A stretch of DNA of 64,000 nucleotides from Paludibaculum fermentans_A (GTDB lineage: Bacteria; Acidobacteriota; Terriglobia; Bryobacterales; Bryobacteraceae): positions 1,302,001 through 1,366,000 of the forward strand of contig NZ_JBPJAQ010000002.1 of the NCBI RefSeq assembly GCF_051172195.1, read 5' to 3'. Position 1 is the stretch's first letter. Each line of letters begins with the position of its first letter. Shown here piece after piece: positions 43,983 to 52,530 of this stretch. The notes beneath the pieces are model-generated. The model saw only the letters and a program-made list of their open reading frames with translations, made no database searches and was not told the DNA's origin. Position numbers and translations under genes: made by a program.

Positions 43983-44948
43983 CTAGTCCTCAGTCTGGTC
44001 CACCAGGATGTGGAAGGCGCGTTTCCTACCCGTATTCACAATGCGGCCGTTGAACTTCAGTGCACCGTTGATCAGCAGGTTCACCGGCCGGTTCACCGGG
44101 AAGTCAAACTCCACCACGTCGTCCGGTTGAAGGCCCAGCATCTGTTCCACAGTCAGGGACGGCCCCTGCAGCCGGGCATCGAACTTCAATTGGGCCGGCT
44201 TGATGAGCCGCAGGATACGCGCCTGCTCCTCCTCAGTCGATTCCGACTTCCTCACCGACCATTGCTGGTCGAACTTCTGGCGCAGCATCTTGATGATGAT
44301 GGACGGAATCCCGAGGTTCATCATCCCGGCCACTTCGCCGATTCGGATCTCCATGCCGACGGTGACCACGGCCTCGTTGGGGGCCAGAATCTGCAGCAGT
44401 TGCGGCTCAGTCTCATGTGCTTCGATCGCGAAGTTGATCTGGGAGATTGGCGACCAGGCTTCGCGCAAGTCGTGCAGAATGATGCGGAACAGCCCGTCGA
44501 GGATCGACTGCTCGATTTCCGTGATCTCCCGCGTGACCTTGTACGGAGTCTTGCCGCTGCCGCCCAGCAGCATCTCCAGGATGGGGAAGACCATCGTGGG
44601 GTTCAATTCCAGCACGGCATTGCCGTCGAAGGGCCGCATGCTGAGGCTGACGATGCACGTCGGCGCCGGCAGGCACTGCGAGAACTCGAGGAACGACAGC
44701 TGTTCCACCGAGATCAGGTTGACCATCACATAGGCGCGCAGGTAGGCGGAGAGGCTGGAGGCCAGCGATCTGGCGAAGTTGTCGTGCAACAGGTGGATAG
44801 CACGCAACTGGTCTTTGGCGATACGGTCCGGTCTGCGAAAGTCATAAGGCTGCGCCTTACGTGCCGGATCGTCCTCGTTCGAGGTCCCTTGCAGGTTACG
44901 AAATACGCTATCGATCTCGTCCTGGCTCAACACGCGGTCCGAGGCCAT
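43983..44948 (-). CDS. fliM: Flagellar motor switch protein FliM
   Basis: The protein has 321 residues, close to the usual 330. The N-terminal CheY-P-binding motif is LSQDEIDSVFR. The CheC-like middle domain runs through LLHDNFARSLASSLSAYLR and FPILEMLLGGSG, and the SpoA/FliN-like C-terminal domain through LSV-type LTVEQMLGLQPDDVVEF. It forms the C ring that reverses the motor. No flagellar neighbour is present in this window, so fliM is isolated from its usual cluster. It lies in a minus-strand run between an S9 peptidase and the TPR regulator. Confidence 0.93.
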   Translation of the reverse strand: MASDRVLSQDEIDSVFRNLQGTSNEDDPARKAQPYDFRRPDRIAKDQLRAIHLLHDNFARSLASSLSAYLRAYVMVNLISVEQLSFLEFSQCLPAPTCIVSLSMRPFDGNAVLELNPTMVFPILEMLLGGSGKTPYKVTREITEIEQSILDGLFRIILHDLREAWSPISQINFAIEAHETEPQLLQILAPNEAVVTVGMEIRIGEVAGMMNLGIPSIIIKMLRQKFDQQWSVRKSESTEEEQARILRLIKPAQLKFDARLQGPSLTVEQMLGLQPDDVVEFDFPVNRPVNLLINGALKFNGRIVNTGRKRAFHILVDQTED

Positions 44949-45032
44949 ACTCCTTCACTATCGGCCTCGGATTCGTCCGTGATCCCAACAGATCTTTCCG
45001 TATCACCTAAGCGTGGTGGTCTATTCTGAGGC

Positions 45033-47666
45033 CTACTTCAGGTCGCGCACCACGCGGAAGCCGATGTAGTCCGGGCGAGCCTTGGTGGTCGTCTTGGAGT
45101 CAGCAGGCCGGTCGGCGCTGCCGCCCAGCGCTACGAAGGAACCGTCCTTCTTCGTGACCCACTCCGCCACATTGCCGCCAAGGTCGAAGAGGGGATCGTC
45201 GCCGGCGCCGGTGAAACTGCCCACCGGCTGTAGCAGCGAGCCCGGGGCCATGCCCTCAATGAGGGAGCTCAGGCGAGCTTCATCGTCCGCGTTGACTGTA
45301 TAGCCGGCCCAATGGTCGAGCGTATTCTCGTTCTTCGAGCGAGTCAGCAGCGAGCCCAACTCCTCTTCCGTGCCGAGCCGGTAGTTCTGACCCGTCTGCT
45401 TCGAGAGCCAGGCGCAGTAAGCCTTCGCCTGGTCGACCGAGATGCCGCCGGCCGGATAGGCATCCGTGCCGGGCGCGACTTTGTACGAACCCTCAAATGA
45501 ATGGAATTGGCCTCGCGTGACTTCGAAGCGGCCCATCGCGATAGCGCCGCGCTCGACGGTTTCCGGCGTCTGCGGCAGGCTCCGGGTCTTGAGCAGCGCC
45601 GCCAGGGCGGACTCCGGCTTCAGGGCCTCGTTCGTATCGCTGGCGGTTCCGAAGAGGTACTTGTCGAACCAGGCGAGTTCTTCTTCCACCTTGCGGCGCT
45701 GATGGACGTACTTGCGCGGCCCGTGCGCCTCACCGGGGAAGAGAATGAACTTCACATCCGCCTGCCCGTAGTGCTGCAGGGCGCGGTAGTGCTGCCAGCC
45801 CTGTTCCGTCGGCACCTGCTTGTCCTCGGTGCCGAAGAAGATGATGGTGGGCGTTTTGACCTTGTCCATGCGGTAGAGCGGCGACTTGCGGATATAGAGC
45901 TGAGGGTCGTCCATCGGCGTCTTGCCCAGGTAGTACTGTTCGAAGGAGTCGCCGAATACGGCATTGCCCCAGTCGCTGGACCAGTTCACATCGCCGGCAC
46001 CGGCTCCGGCCACTTTGTACCGCGTCGTGCGCGTGGTGAGCTCGATGGTGATGATCGACCCGTTCGACCAGCCCATCACGCCCATCTTGTCGGCGTCGAT
46101 GATGCCCCTGGCAATGAGCGAGTCGACCCCTTTCTCGACGTCGATCCACTCCAGGTCGTTGTACTTGCCGCCGGAGATGGACTCGCCCCACTTCAGGCCG
46201 TAGTTTGACGATCCGTGATAGTTCGGCTTGAACAGGAACGCTCCGCGCTGCGCGTAGAGCTGGTGCGGATAGCCCATTGACTCGTTGAAGGCGTAAGGAT
46301 CGTGACCGTGCGGACCGCCGTGGATCATGACCACCAGCGGATACTTCTTCCCCGGCGCGTAGTTGTGCGGGTAGTAGAGGATCCCCTCCACCTGCTCGTC
46401 CTGCGCGCCTTTCCATGTCACCAGTTCGGTCTTGGCGATGGGCTTCTTCTTCCAGTCGGAGTTCGGTTCGAGGAAGGTCTTTGCGTCTGCGAAGCGAGCG
46501 CCGTCCAGTTTGGCGACGAGCCATTTCGCGGGTTCGCCAGAGGTGGAGGTGGTGTAGATGATCTGCTCGCCGTCGTCCGTGACGGTCACGGCTTGTACGT
46601 TTTCCGTGTCGATCCAGGCGCGGGTCCAGGTGTCGCCCGCACGCGTATAGCGAGCGGCCCGGTTGCGGGCCCCGTTGGCGAGCAGCGCCACGAAGCCATC
46701 CGGGGTCAGGCTGACACCGGAGCTAAGCCCGTTCTCCCAGCCGAGATCCACCTTGGTGACTTTCGAGGCGGCGACATCGTAGTGGTAGAAGAGGTTCACC
46801 GAGGCGTTATAGAGGTAGGGGTGCGTCGTATAGGGAGCCGAGAAGTAGAAGCCTTTGCTGTCGTTGGTCCAGTTGAAGCCGCGCGGCAGCACTTTCCCGT
46901 CCGTGAACAGCTGGGTGCTTTTGCCGGACTTCAGGTCGTGCAGAAAGGTCACCGGCTTCACCTTTTGGTCGTAGATCTCGGCCAGGCTGCGATTGTGCAG
47001 CGTCACGGCCCAGGCGCCGTCCGGCGAGGCAAAGACGGCTGTGATGCGGTCGGCATTCGCTGTCAACCGTGTGGACTTCGAGCCCTTCACCTCGAACTTG
47101 AACAGGCGAACCGGCGGCGCATGTTTCTCGTCATCCACCACCTGCGAAGTGTCTTTGCGTTCTTTCACTTTCTGGTCGTAAAGCGACGGATCTTCGGGAG
47201 CGGCAATCAGCAAGGTATCGTTGTCCAGCCATTCAAAGGTGCGGACGCCCTTCTCGAATTTGGTGACGGACCACGGCTCACCGCCGGCCAGGTTCAGGAA
47301 CCAGACCTGCATCCCGCTGGGCGCTGCGTCGGTCGGAGCCGGCCCAGTGGCCGGAGGCTTCCGTGACGTCAAAAAGGCGATCCGCTTCCCATCGGGCGAG
47401 AATTTGGGGCTGCTCTCGCTGTCGTTGCCGCGCGTGAGTTGCACCTCTTCCAGATCGCCCAGGCGCTTGAGGTAGAGGTGGGAGACCGCCTCGCCCTGCT
47501 CCTTATTCATCCTCGACTTCACATAGACGGCCACTTTGCCGTCGCGCGAGAGTTCCAGACCGGAAGCTCGTTCCTGCAGCAGAATATCGTCAACAGTCCA
47601 TTTCTCGGCTGCGGGGAGCAGCGACACCAGGGCCAGACTAACCAAAAGAATCCGCATGGTGTTCAT
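45033..47666 (-). CDS. S9 prolyl-oligopeptidase fused to a formylglycine-generating-enzyme-like domain
   Basis: The protein has 877 residues with a signal peptide (LLVSLALVSLLPAA). A beta-propeller (about 30-430) with repeated SPDGKRIAF-type blades is followed by a DPP-IV-like peptidase domain. The triad is Ser near 534 (MGWSNGS), Asp near 615 (GTEDKQVP) and His near 648 (GEAHGP). From about residue 700 to the end comes a SUMF1/FGE-sulfatase domain with EVTRGQFHSF, AKAYCAWLSKQTGQNYRLGTEEE and FDLGGNVAEWV. A peptidase joined to this fold is unusual; without the paired FGE catalytic cysteines it may bind rather than modify. No clear ribosome binding site precedes either ATG (47666 or 47657). 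Confidence 0.85.
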   Translation of the reverse strand: MNTMRILLVSLALVSLLPAAEKWTVDDILLQERASGLELSRDGKVAVYVKSRMNKEQGEAVSHLYLKRLGDLEEVQLTRGNDSESSPKFSPDGKRIAFLTSRKPPATGPAPTDAAPSGMQVWFLNLAGGEPWSVTKFEKGVRTFEWLDNDTLLIAAPEDPSLYDQKVKERKDTSQVVDDEKHAPPVRLFKFEVKGSKSTRLTANADRITAVFASPDGAWAVTLHNRSLAEIYDQKVKPVTFLHDLKSGKSTQLFTDGKVLPRGFNWTNDSKGFYFSAPYTTHPYLYNASVNLFYHYDVAASKVTKVDLGWENGLSSGVSLTPDGFVALLANGARNRAARYTRAGDTWTRAWIDTENVQAVTVTDDGEQIIYTTSTSGEPAKWLVAKLDGARFADAKTFLEPNSDWKKKPIAKTELVTWKGAQDEQVEGILYYPHNYAPGKKYPLVVMIHGGPHGHDPYAFNESMGYPHQLYAQRGAFLFKPNYHGSSNYGLKWGESISGGKYNDLEWIDVEKGVDSLIARGIIDADKMGVMGWSNGSIITIELTTRTTRYKVAGAGAGDVNWSSDWGNAVFGDSFEQYYLGKTPMDDPQLYIRKSPLYRMDKVKTPTIIFFGTEDKQVPTEQGWQHYRALQHYGQADVKFILFPGEAHGPRKYVHQRRKVEEELAWFDKYLFGTASDTNEALKPESALAALLKTRSLPQTPETVERGAIAMGRFEVTRGQFHSFEGSYKVAPGTDAYPAGGISVDQAKAYCAWLSKQTGQNYRLGTEEELGSLLTRSKNENTLDHWAGYTVNADDEARLSSLIEGMAPGSLLQPVGSFTGAGDDPLFDLGGNVAEWVTKKDGSFVALGGSADRPADSKTTTKARPDYIGFRVVRDLK

Positions 47667-47678
47667 TGTAAACAGAGA

Positions 47679-47706
47679 GGGCAGGGAACCCGGAGGAGCC
47701 CTGCCC
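47679..47706. terminator. 8-bp hairpin downstream of the GH78 gene
   Basis: GGGCAGGG and CCCTGCCC pair perfectly around a 12-base loop, lying between the GH78 stop (47728) and the S9 start (47666). There is no T tract. Confidence 0.6.
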
Positions 47707-47727
47707 GTGCTGCGGCCAATACCAAGT

Positions 47728-50700
47728 CTACTGGCCGAGGAAGGTGTAGCTGCCGGACTTCACTTCGAAGACGGAAGCGCCGCCCTCCACGTGGTCCGGC
47801 TTCAGTCCGCCGGATCCGCTGGCGCCCGCCCCGGGGACATAGACGGTGGCCGACGAATTCGGCGGCACCGTGACATTCATCGTCACTTTGCCGCCCTGCT
47901 TCGTCCAGTTGCTGACGATGCGGCCGTAGGGTGAAACGTGGCTGGCCTTCACGTTGGTCAAGCCGCTGGCGGTGAACGGCCGGATGGAGAAGTGCCTGAA
48001 GCCCGGGTGCGCCGGATCGGGCCGGATGCCCGCCAGGTACTCGTACATCCACACGCCCAGGTCGCCGATCTGCATCACATGGTTGCCCGAGTTCATCGCC
48101 GGGTCGGCGGTATCGCCATTCCAGAGTTCCCACACCGTGGTGGCGCCCTTTTCCACCATGTAGCCCCAGCCTGGGTAGGTCTTCTGTGTGGCAATGGTGA
48201 GCGCCAGGTCAGCGCGCCCGTTGTCGGAGAGGGTCCGCATCAGCCATTGCGCGCCCACCAGGCCGACGCCCACATGATTGTTGCTCTCCTTCTCGATCTT
48301 CGTCACCAGGCGATCGAACACCGCGGTGCGATTCTCGCCGGGGACGAGGTCAAAGGCCAGCGGCAGGATGCTGGAGGTCTGAGTGCCGTTGTCGAACTTC
48401 GAGTCGGCCTGTTTGAAGTACTCGCGCAGGAAGGCCGCCTTCACGGTTCCGGCCAGCGTCTGATACTCGGCGATGTCGGCGGTCTGGCCCGCCAGCTTCG
48501 CATAGCGGCTCATCAGGTCGAGCATGTGGTAGTAGTAGGCCGTGCTGAGCAGCGCTCCGGCAGTGACGCGCGCCGGATCCTGTGAATGGATGAGCTCCGG
48601 CTTCTCCGGCGGCACGCACCAGTCGCCGTAGGTGTTCTTGGGCATGATGCCGTCTTTCAGGAAGACGCGCATGTACTCCACCCACTTCTTCATGGCAGGG
48701 TAGTTGCGCTCGATCACGCGTGAATCGCCGTACTGCTCGTACACCATGTTCGGCGCCAGGATGAACGTGCTGGGCCACACGATGCCGTCGTTGTAGAGGA
48801 CCCAGTAGCTGGGGGAAACATCCGGAATGCTGCCCGTTTCGCGCTGCGAATCCTTCAGGTCGTTCATCCACTTTGTGTAGAACGAGGCGATGTCGAAGAG
48901 GTAGCTCTCGCTGCGGCTCACCACGCTGCGGTCGCCCAGCCAGCCCTGCCGCTCGTCGCGCTGCGGGCAGTCGGTGGGAATGCTGCGGTAGTTGCCCCGG
49001 ATGCCCCAATAGATGTTGTGGTGGATCTTGTTGAGCATCTGGTCGGACGATTCGAAGTCGCCGGTGCGCGCCATGGCATCGTGCACCACGCGGCCGTCGA
49101 TGGAGGCCAGGATGGGCTTGCCGGGATATCCGGTCACTTCCACGAACCGGTAACCGTGATAAGTGAAGCGCGGCTCCCAGGTCTCCGGAGCGCCGCCTTT
49201 CAGCGTGTAGAGATCAGTGGCGCGGGCGGACCGCAGGTTGTCGAGATACAGATTGCCATCTGGACGAAGTGTCTCGGCGTGGCGCAGCGTCACCTGGTCG
49301 CCCTTGCGCCCGGTGACCCGCAGACGAGGCCAGCCCACCATGTTCTGGCCCATGTCGAAGATGTAGACCCCGGGCCGGATCTCACTCACCTTGAGCGGCT
49401 TGATGGTCTCGATGACCTTCAGCGGTTCGGCCATCTGGGCTTCCAGCGCGCCCTGGGGTGGCTGCAGGGCTTCCACCGGCTGCCATTTGGCATCGTCGAA
49501 ACCGGCGTTGGCCCAGCCAGGCATTTCCTTCGTCGCATCGTACTCTTCGCCGTCGTACTCGTTATTGACGCGCACCGGTCCATCCGACGTGACCTTCCAG
49601 GTGGCGTCGCTCACGATGGTTTCGCGCTTGCCGTCGGCATACTCCAACTCCAGTTGTAGCAGCAGCTTCGGCACGTCGTAGCCTACCGTGCCGATGGGCA
49701 CGCTGTTGCGAGGAGCCCAGTACCGGCCATTGCCCAGCATCACACCCAACGCGTTGTCGCCGGGCTTCAACTGCTTTGTCACGTCGTGCGTGAGGTAGAA
49801 GACCCGCTTGGCATATTCAGAAAGATTGGGCGAAAGGACGTCGTCGCCAGCCTTCGCTCCGTTCACGTAAAGTTCGCTCAAGCCCAGGCCTGAAATGTAC
49901 GCCGTTGCCCGGCGCAAGCCGCTGGCCACCGTGAACTCCTTGCGCAGCATGCGCGCGGGCAAGGCTCGCTCACCCTTGAAACCCACGTCGCCCCAAGGCT
50001 TCATGCCGTAATCGCCCAATTCCCGAGCCGCAGTCCACGGACCCGTTTCGGAGGCCGCCGCCTGCCAGCCGGAGCCGGTGCGGAACACCAGCGGTTCTCC
50101 CGATGTGAATTGCACATGCAGGGCGCCGATGAGCCCGGCCGCATCTTCGCGAGTGTTCTTCGCCTGGACGAGGATCGCGTTTTCGCCCTGCTTCAGCAAT
50201 GGCGCCACGTCGAGAACTTCCGGCAAGCTGGGCTGATTTCCGCGGCCCGCTGGTTTGCCGTTGATCGACAGGTCGAAGCTGTTGTCGGCGCCCAGCACGA
50301 ACATGGCATGCCGGATGGTCCGTCCCGCGGGCATTGTCACCTTGGCCGAGAACCAGCGCGTCGCAGCCGGCGCTTTCACTGCCGGATCGCCCTCATTGAA
50401 CCAGATCCACTTGGAGGTGGTGATCAGTTGGAATGGGCTGGTGGGCGACTTGTAATCCGCATACGCGCCCTGGCCGATCCACTTGGCTTTCCAATCCGAC
50501 GCCTGCAGCAGGCCCATGGACCACTGGCCGGTCTCGCTCCACGCCGAAAGATGGCCTGACTGGTCCCAGACTTGCACCTGCCAGTACGCCGCCATGCCTG
50601 TTTCCAGTGGTTTGCCGTTGTAGGCGACCAGCACGCTCTGAGCCGACTCCACTTTGCCGGAGTCCCACAAATCCCCAGTGCCGGCCTTTAGATTAGCGGC

Positions 50701-50916
50701 CGAGGAGGCGACCAGGATGCGGTAGGCCGACTGCGCCAAGCCGCGAGCGGTAGGAGTGCGGGCTTCGAGCAACCAACTCAGACGTGGTGCTGTTTCCGAG
50801 ATGCCTGACGGGTTTTTGCGGTGCTCCACGGTGAGCCCGGATGGCTTCACGGCCGCGGGTGCGGCGGACAGCAAAGCCGCCCCCATCAATGCTAAGCTAG
50901 ACAACCACTTGTACAT
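47728..50916 (-). CDS. GH78 alpha-L-rhamnosidase
   Basis: The protein has about 1,062 residues with a signal peptide (LSSLALMGAALLSAAPA). The order follows GH78: an Ig-like domain (PSGLTVEHRKNPSGISE), the carbohydrate-binding Bac_rhamnosid_N region (ISGLGLSELYVNGAKAGDDVLSP), the concanavalin-like domain, then the (alpha/alpha)6 catalytic barrel near residue 650 with TDCPQRDERQGWLGDRSV, whose acidic residues include the catalytic Glu. A final beta-domain ends the protein. It removes terminal rhamnose from plant or microbial glycans in the periplasm or outside. The ATG at 50916 has AAGGA 7 bases upstream; the in-frame TTG at 50937 is less likely. Confidence 0.93.
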   Translation of the reverse strand: MYKWLSSLALMGAALLSAAPAAVKPSGLTVEHRKNPSGISETAPRLSWLLEARTPTARGLAQSAYRILVASSAANLKAGTGDLWDSGKVESAQSVLVAYNGKPLETGMAAYWQVQVWDQSGHLSAWSETGQWSMGLLQASDWKAKWIGQGAYADYKSPTSPFQLITTSKWIWFNEGDPAVKAPAATRWFSAKVTMPAGRTIRHAMFVLGADNSFDLSINGKPAGRGNQPSLPEVLDVAPLLKQGENAILVQAKNTREDAAGLIGALHVQFTSGEPLVFRTGSGWQAAASETGPWTAARELGDYGMKPWGDVGFKGERALPARMLRKEFTVASGLRRATAYISGLGLSELYVNGAKAGDDVLSPNLSEYAKRVFYLTHDVTKQLKPGDNALGVMLGNGRYWAPRNSVPIGTVGYDVPKLLLQLELEYADGKRETIVSDATWKVTSDGPVRVNNEYDGEEYDATKEMPGWANAGFDDAKWQPVEALQPPQGALEAQMAEPLKVIETIKPLKVSEIRPGVYIFDMGQNMVGWPRLRVTGRKGDQVTLRHAETLRPDGNLYLDNLRSARATDLYTLKGGAPETWEPRFTYHGYRFVEVTGYPGKPILASIDGRVVHDAMARTGDFESSDQMLNKIHHNIYWGIRGNYRSIPTDCPQRDERQGWLGDRSVVSRSESYLFDIASFYTKWMNDLKDSQRETGSIPDVSPSYWVLYNDGIVWPSTFILAPNMVYEQYGDSRVIERNYPAMKKWVEYMRVFLKDGIMPKNTYGDWCVPPEKPELIHSQDPARVTAGALLSTAYYYHMLDLMSRYAKLAGQTADIAEYQTLAGTVKAAFLREYFKQADSKFDNGTQTSSILPLAFDLVPGENRTAVFDRLVTKIEKESNNHVGVGLVGAQWLMRTLSDNGRADLALTIATQKTYPGWGYMVEKGATTVWELWNGDTADPAMNSGNHVMQIGDLGVWMYEYLAGIRPDPAHPGFRHFSIRPFTASGLTNVKASHVSPYGRIVSNWTKQGGKVTMNVTVPPNSSATVYVPGAGASGSGGLKPDHVEGGASVFEVKSGSYTFLGQ

Positions 50917-51141
50917 GGATAAGTCCTTCGCGATCAACTTCTATGGATGAGTCCCGCCCGGTAGCGGGAACCCCCTATTCCATCCAAAACAGAAGTGAAG
51001 TGCAAGGCGGCCGCGGCGGTGCCTCGATGGAGCCTATCAAAAGTTTCTTGGTCCTTGAAAAGTAACGTCGTAAGCAATACGGTCGCCACTCTATTTAGTG
51101 CTCTTCGCTCCCCCCCTGTGCTGGGTGACTCAAATTCTGAA
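50917..51141. promoter_or_regulatory. Divergent promoter region of GH78 and RND genes
   Basis: The region separates two divergent genes. On the plus strand TTGAAA and TACGGT stand 17 bases apart (about 51055-51083), a weak sigma-70-like pair for the efflux operon. This is a guess from sequence only. Confidence 0.3.
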
Positions 51142-52530
51142 ATGACGGAAACCCTGTTGACCACTAGAACTATCTCCGGCCGATGGGCCGCCATTACTCT
51201 CGCTGTTCTTGCATTGGCCGGAACTGGCTGCAATCGTGGCGGAACGGCTTCCAAGAAGGATGCATCGAATAAGAAAGGCGACGCCGTACCGGTGAGTCTC
51301 ACCGCCGTCGCTCAACGGGATGTGCCGCTCGACCTGGAAGTGATCGGGAACGTCGAGGCTTACTCGGTGATCTCCATGCGGTCGCAGGTGAGCGGTCTGC
51401 TGCAGAAGGTCCATTTCAAGGAAGGCGACTTCGTTTCGAAAGGACAGGTTCTGTTCTCCATCGATCCCAGCCCGTTCAATGCAGCCCTGCGCGAAGCCGA
51501 GGCGAATCTGGCCCGCGCGGAAGCGCAGATCGGCCAGGCGCAGGCCACACTGAAGCGCGACATCGCGCAGGCGCGGTATTCCGGACAGCAGGCTGACCGC
51601 TACAAGTCGCTGCAAAAAGAGGGGATCGTCTCAAAGGAGCAGGTGGACCAGTTCACCACCGCCGCCGATACCAACGCCGAGATCATTCGCGTCGACGAGG
51701 CAGCCATCCGCAGCGCCGAGGCATCGCTCGTCGCTTCCCGCGCACAGGTGGACAACGCCAAAATCCAGGTCGGCTACACCACTATCCGTTCGCCCATCGA
51801 TGGCCGCACCGGCAACATCACGGTCAAGGAAGGCAACATCGTCTCCTCCAATACGATTGAGCTGACCTCCATCAACCAGGTGCAGCCGATCTATGTCACG
51901 TTTTCAGCTCCGGAGTCGAACCTCAGCGAGATCAAGAAATTCGCGGCGGAAGGGAAGCTGCCTGTCACGGTCCTGCCCTCTGAGGGGGAGGAAGTCACGC
52001 CCGAGATCGGCACCCTGACTTTCGTTGACAACAACGTCGACGCCACCACCGGCACCATCAAGCTGAAGGGGACGTTCCAGAATGCCGGCCGCCACCTGTG
52101 GCCCGGCTCCTTTGTTCGCGTTCGCCTGCGCCTGTCGACCCGCAAGAACGCGCTCATTGTACCGGCCCAGGCGGTGCAGGAAGGCCAGGACGGACAGTTC
52201 CTCTATGTCGCTACTGACAAGATGACGGTGGAGCAACGGCCGGTGAAAGTGGGTTCGCGCAGTGGCCAGGACATGGTGATCGACCAGGGCGTGGAAGCGG
52301 GGGAAAAGGTCGTTGTCGAAGGCCAGTTGCGGCTGGCGCCCGGCATGAAGATTCGTGTGCGGGAAGCACGGCCCGGCGGACCGGGCAAGGGCGGCAAGAA
52401 GGGCGGCGGGAGTGCAGCCGCGGCCGAGACTCCGCAGGGCGCTCCGGCAGCGGACGCCCCGCCTCAACAGGACGGTAGTACAACTCCGGGCGCCCGCAAG
52501 GGACGCAAGGGCGAGCACACAAAACAGTGA
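51142..52530 (+). CDS. RND efflux membrane-fusion adaptor (MdtA-like lipoprotein)
   Basis: The protein has 462 residues. The lipobox LAGTGC puts the mature N-terminal Cys at residue 30. HlyD/AcrA-type domains follow: a lipoyl half (MRSQVSGLLQKVHFKEGDFVSKGQ), a long helical hairpin (residues about 110-200, ANLARAEAQIGQAQATL), the second lipoyl half (TIRSPIDGRTGNITV) and the barrel-membrane proximal part. A Gly/Lys/Ala-rich tail of about 50 residues ends the protein and is unusually long. It links the inner-membrane permease to the outer channel. The permease gene starts inside its stop codon (GTGA). Confidence 0.9.
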   Translation: MTETLLTTRTISGRWAAITLAVLALAGTGCNRGGTASKKDASNKKGDAVPVSLTAVAQRDVPLDLEVIGNVEAYSVISMRSQVSGLLQKVHFKEGDFVSKGQVLFSIDPSPFNAALREAEANLARAEAQIGQAQATLKRDIAQARYSGQQADRYKSLQKEGIVSKEQVDQFTTAADTNAEIIRVDEAAIRSAEASLVASRAQVDNAKIQVGYTTIRSPIDGRTGNITVKEGNIVSSNTIELTSINQVQPIYVTFSAPESNLSEIKKFAAEGKLPVTVLPSEGEEVTPEIGTLTFVDNNVDATTGTIKLKGTFQNAGRHLWPGSFVRVRLRLSTRKNALIVPAQAVQEGQDGQFLYVATDKMTVEQRPVKVGSRSGQDMVIDQGVEAGEKVVVEGQLRLAPGMKIRVREARPGGPGKGGKKGGGSAAAAETPQGAPAADAPPQQDGSTTPGARKGRKGEHTKQ

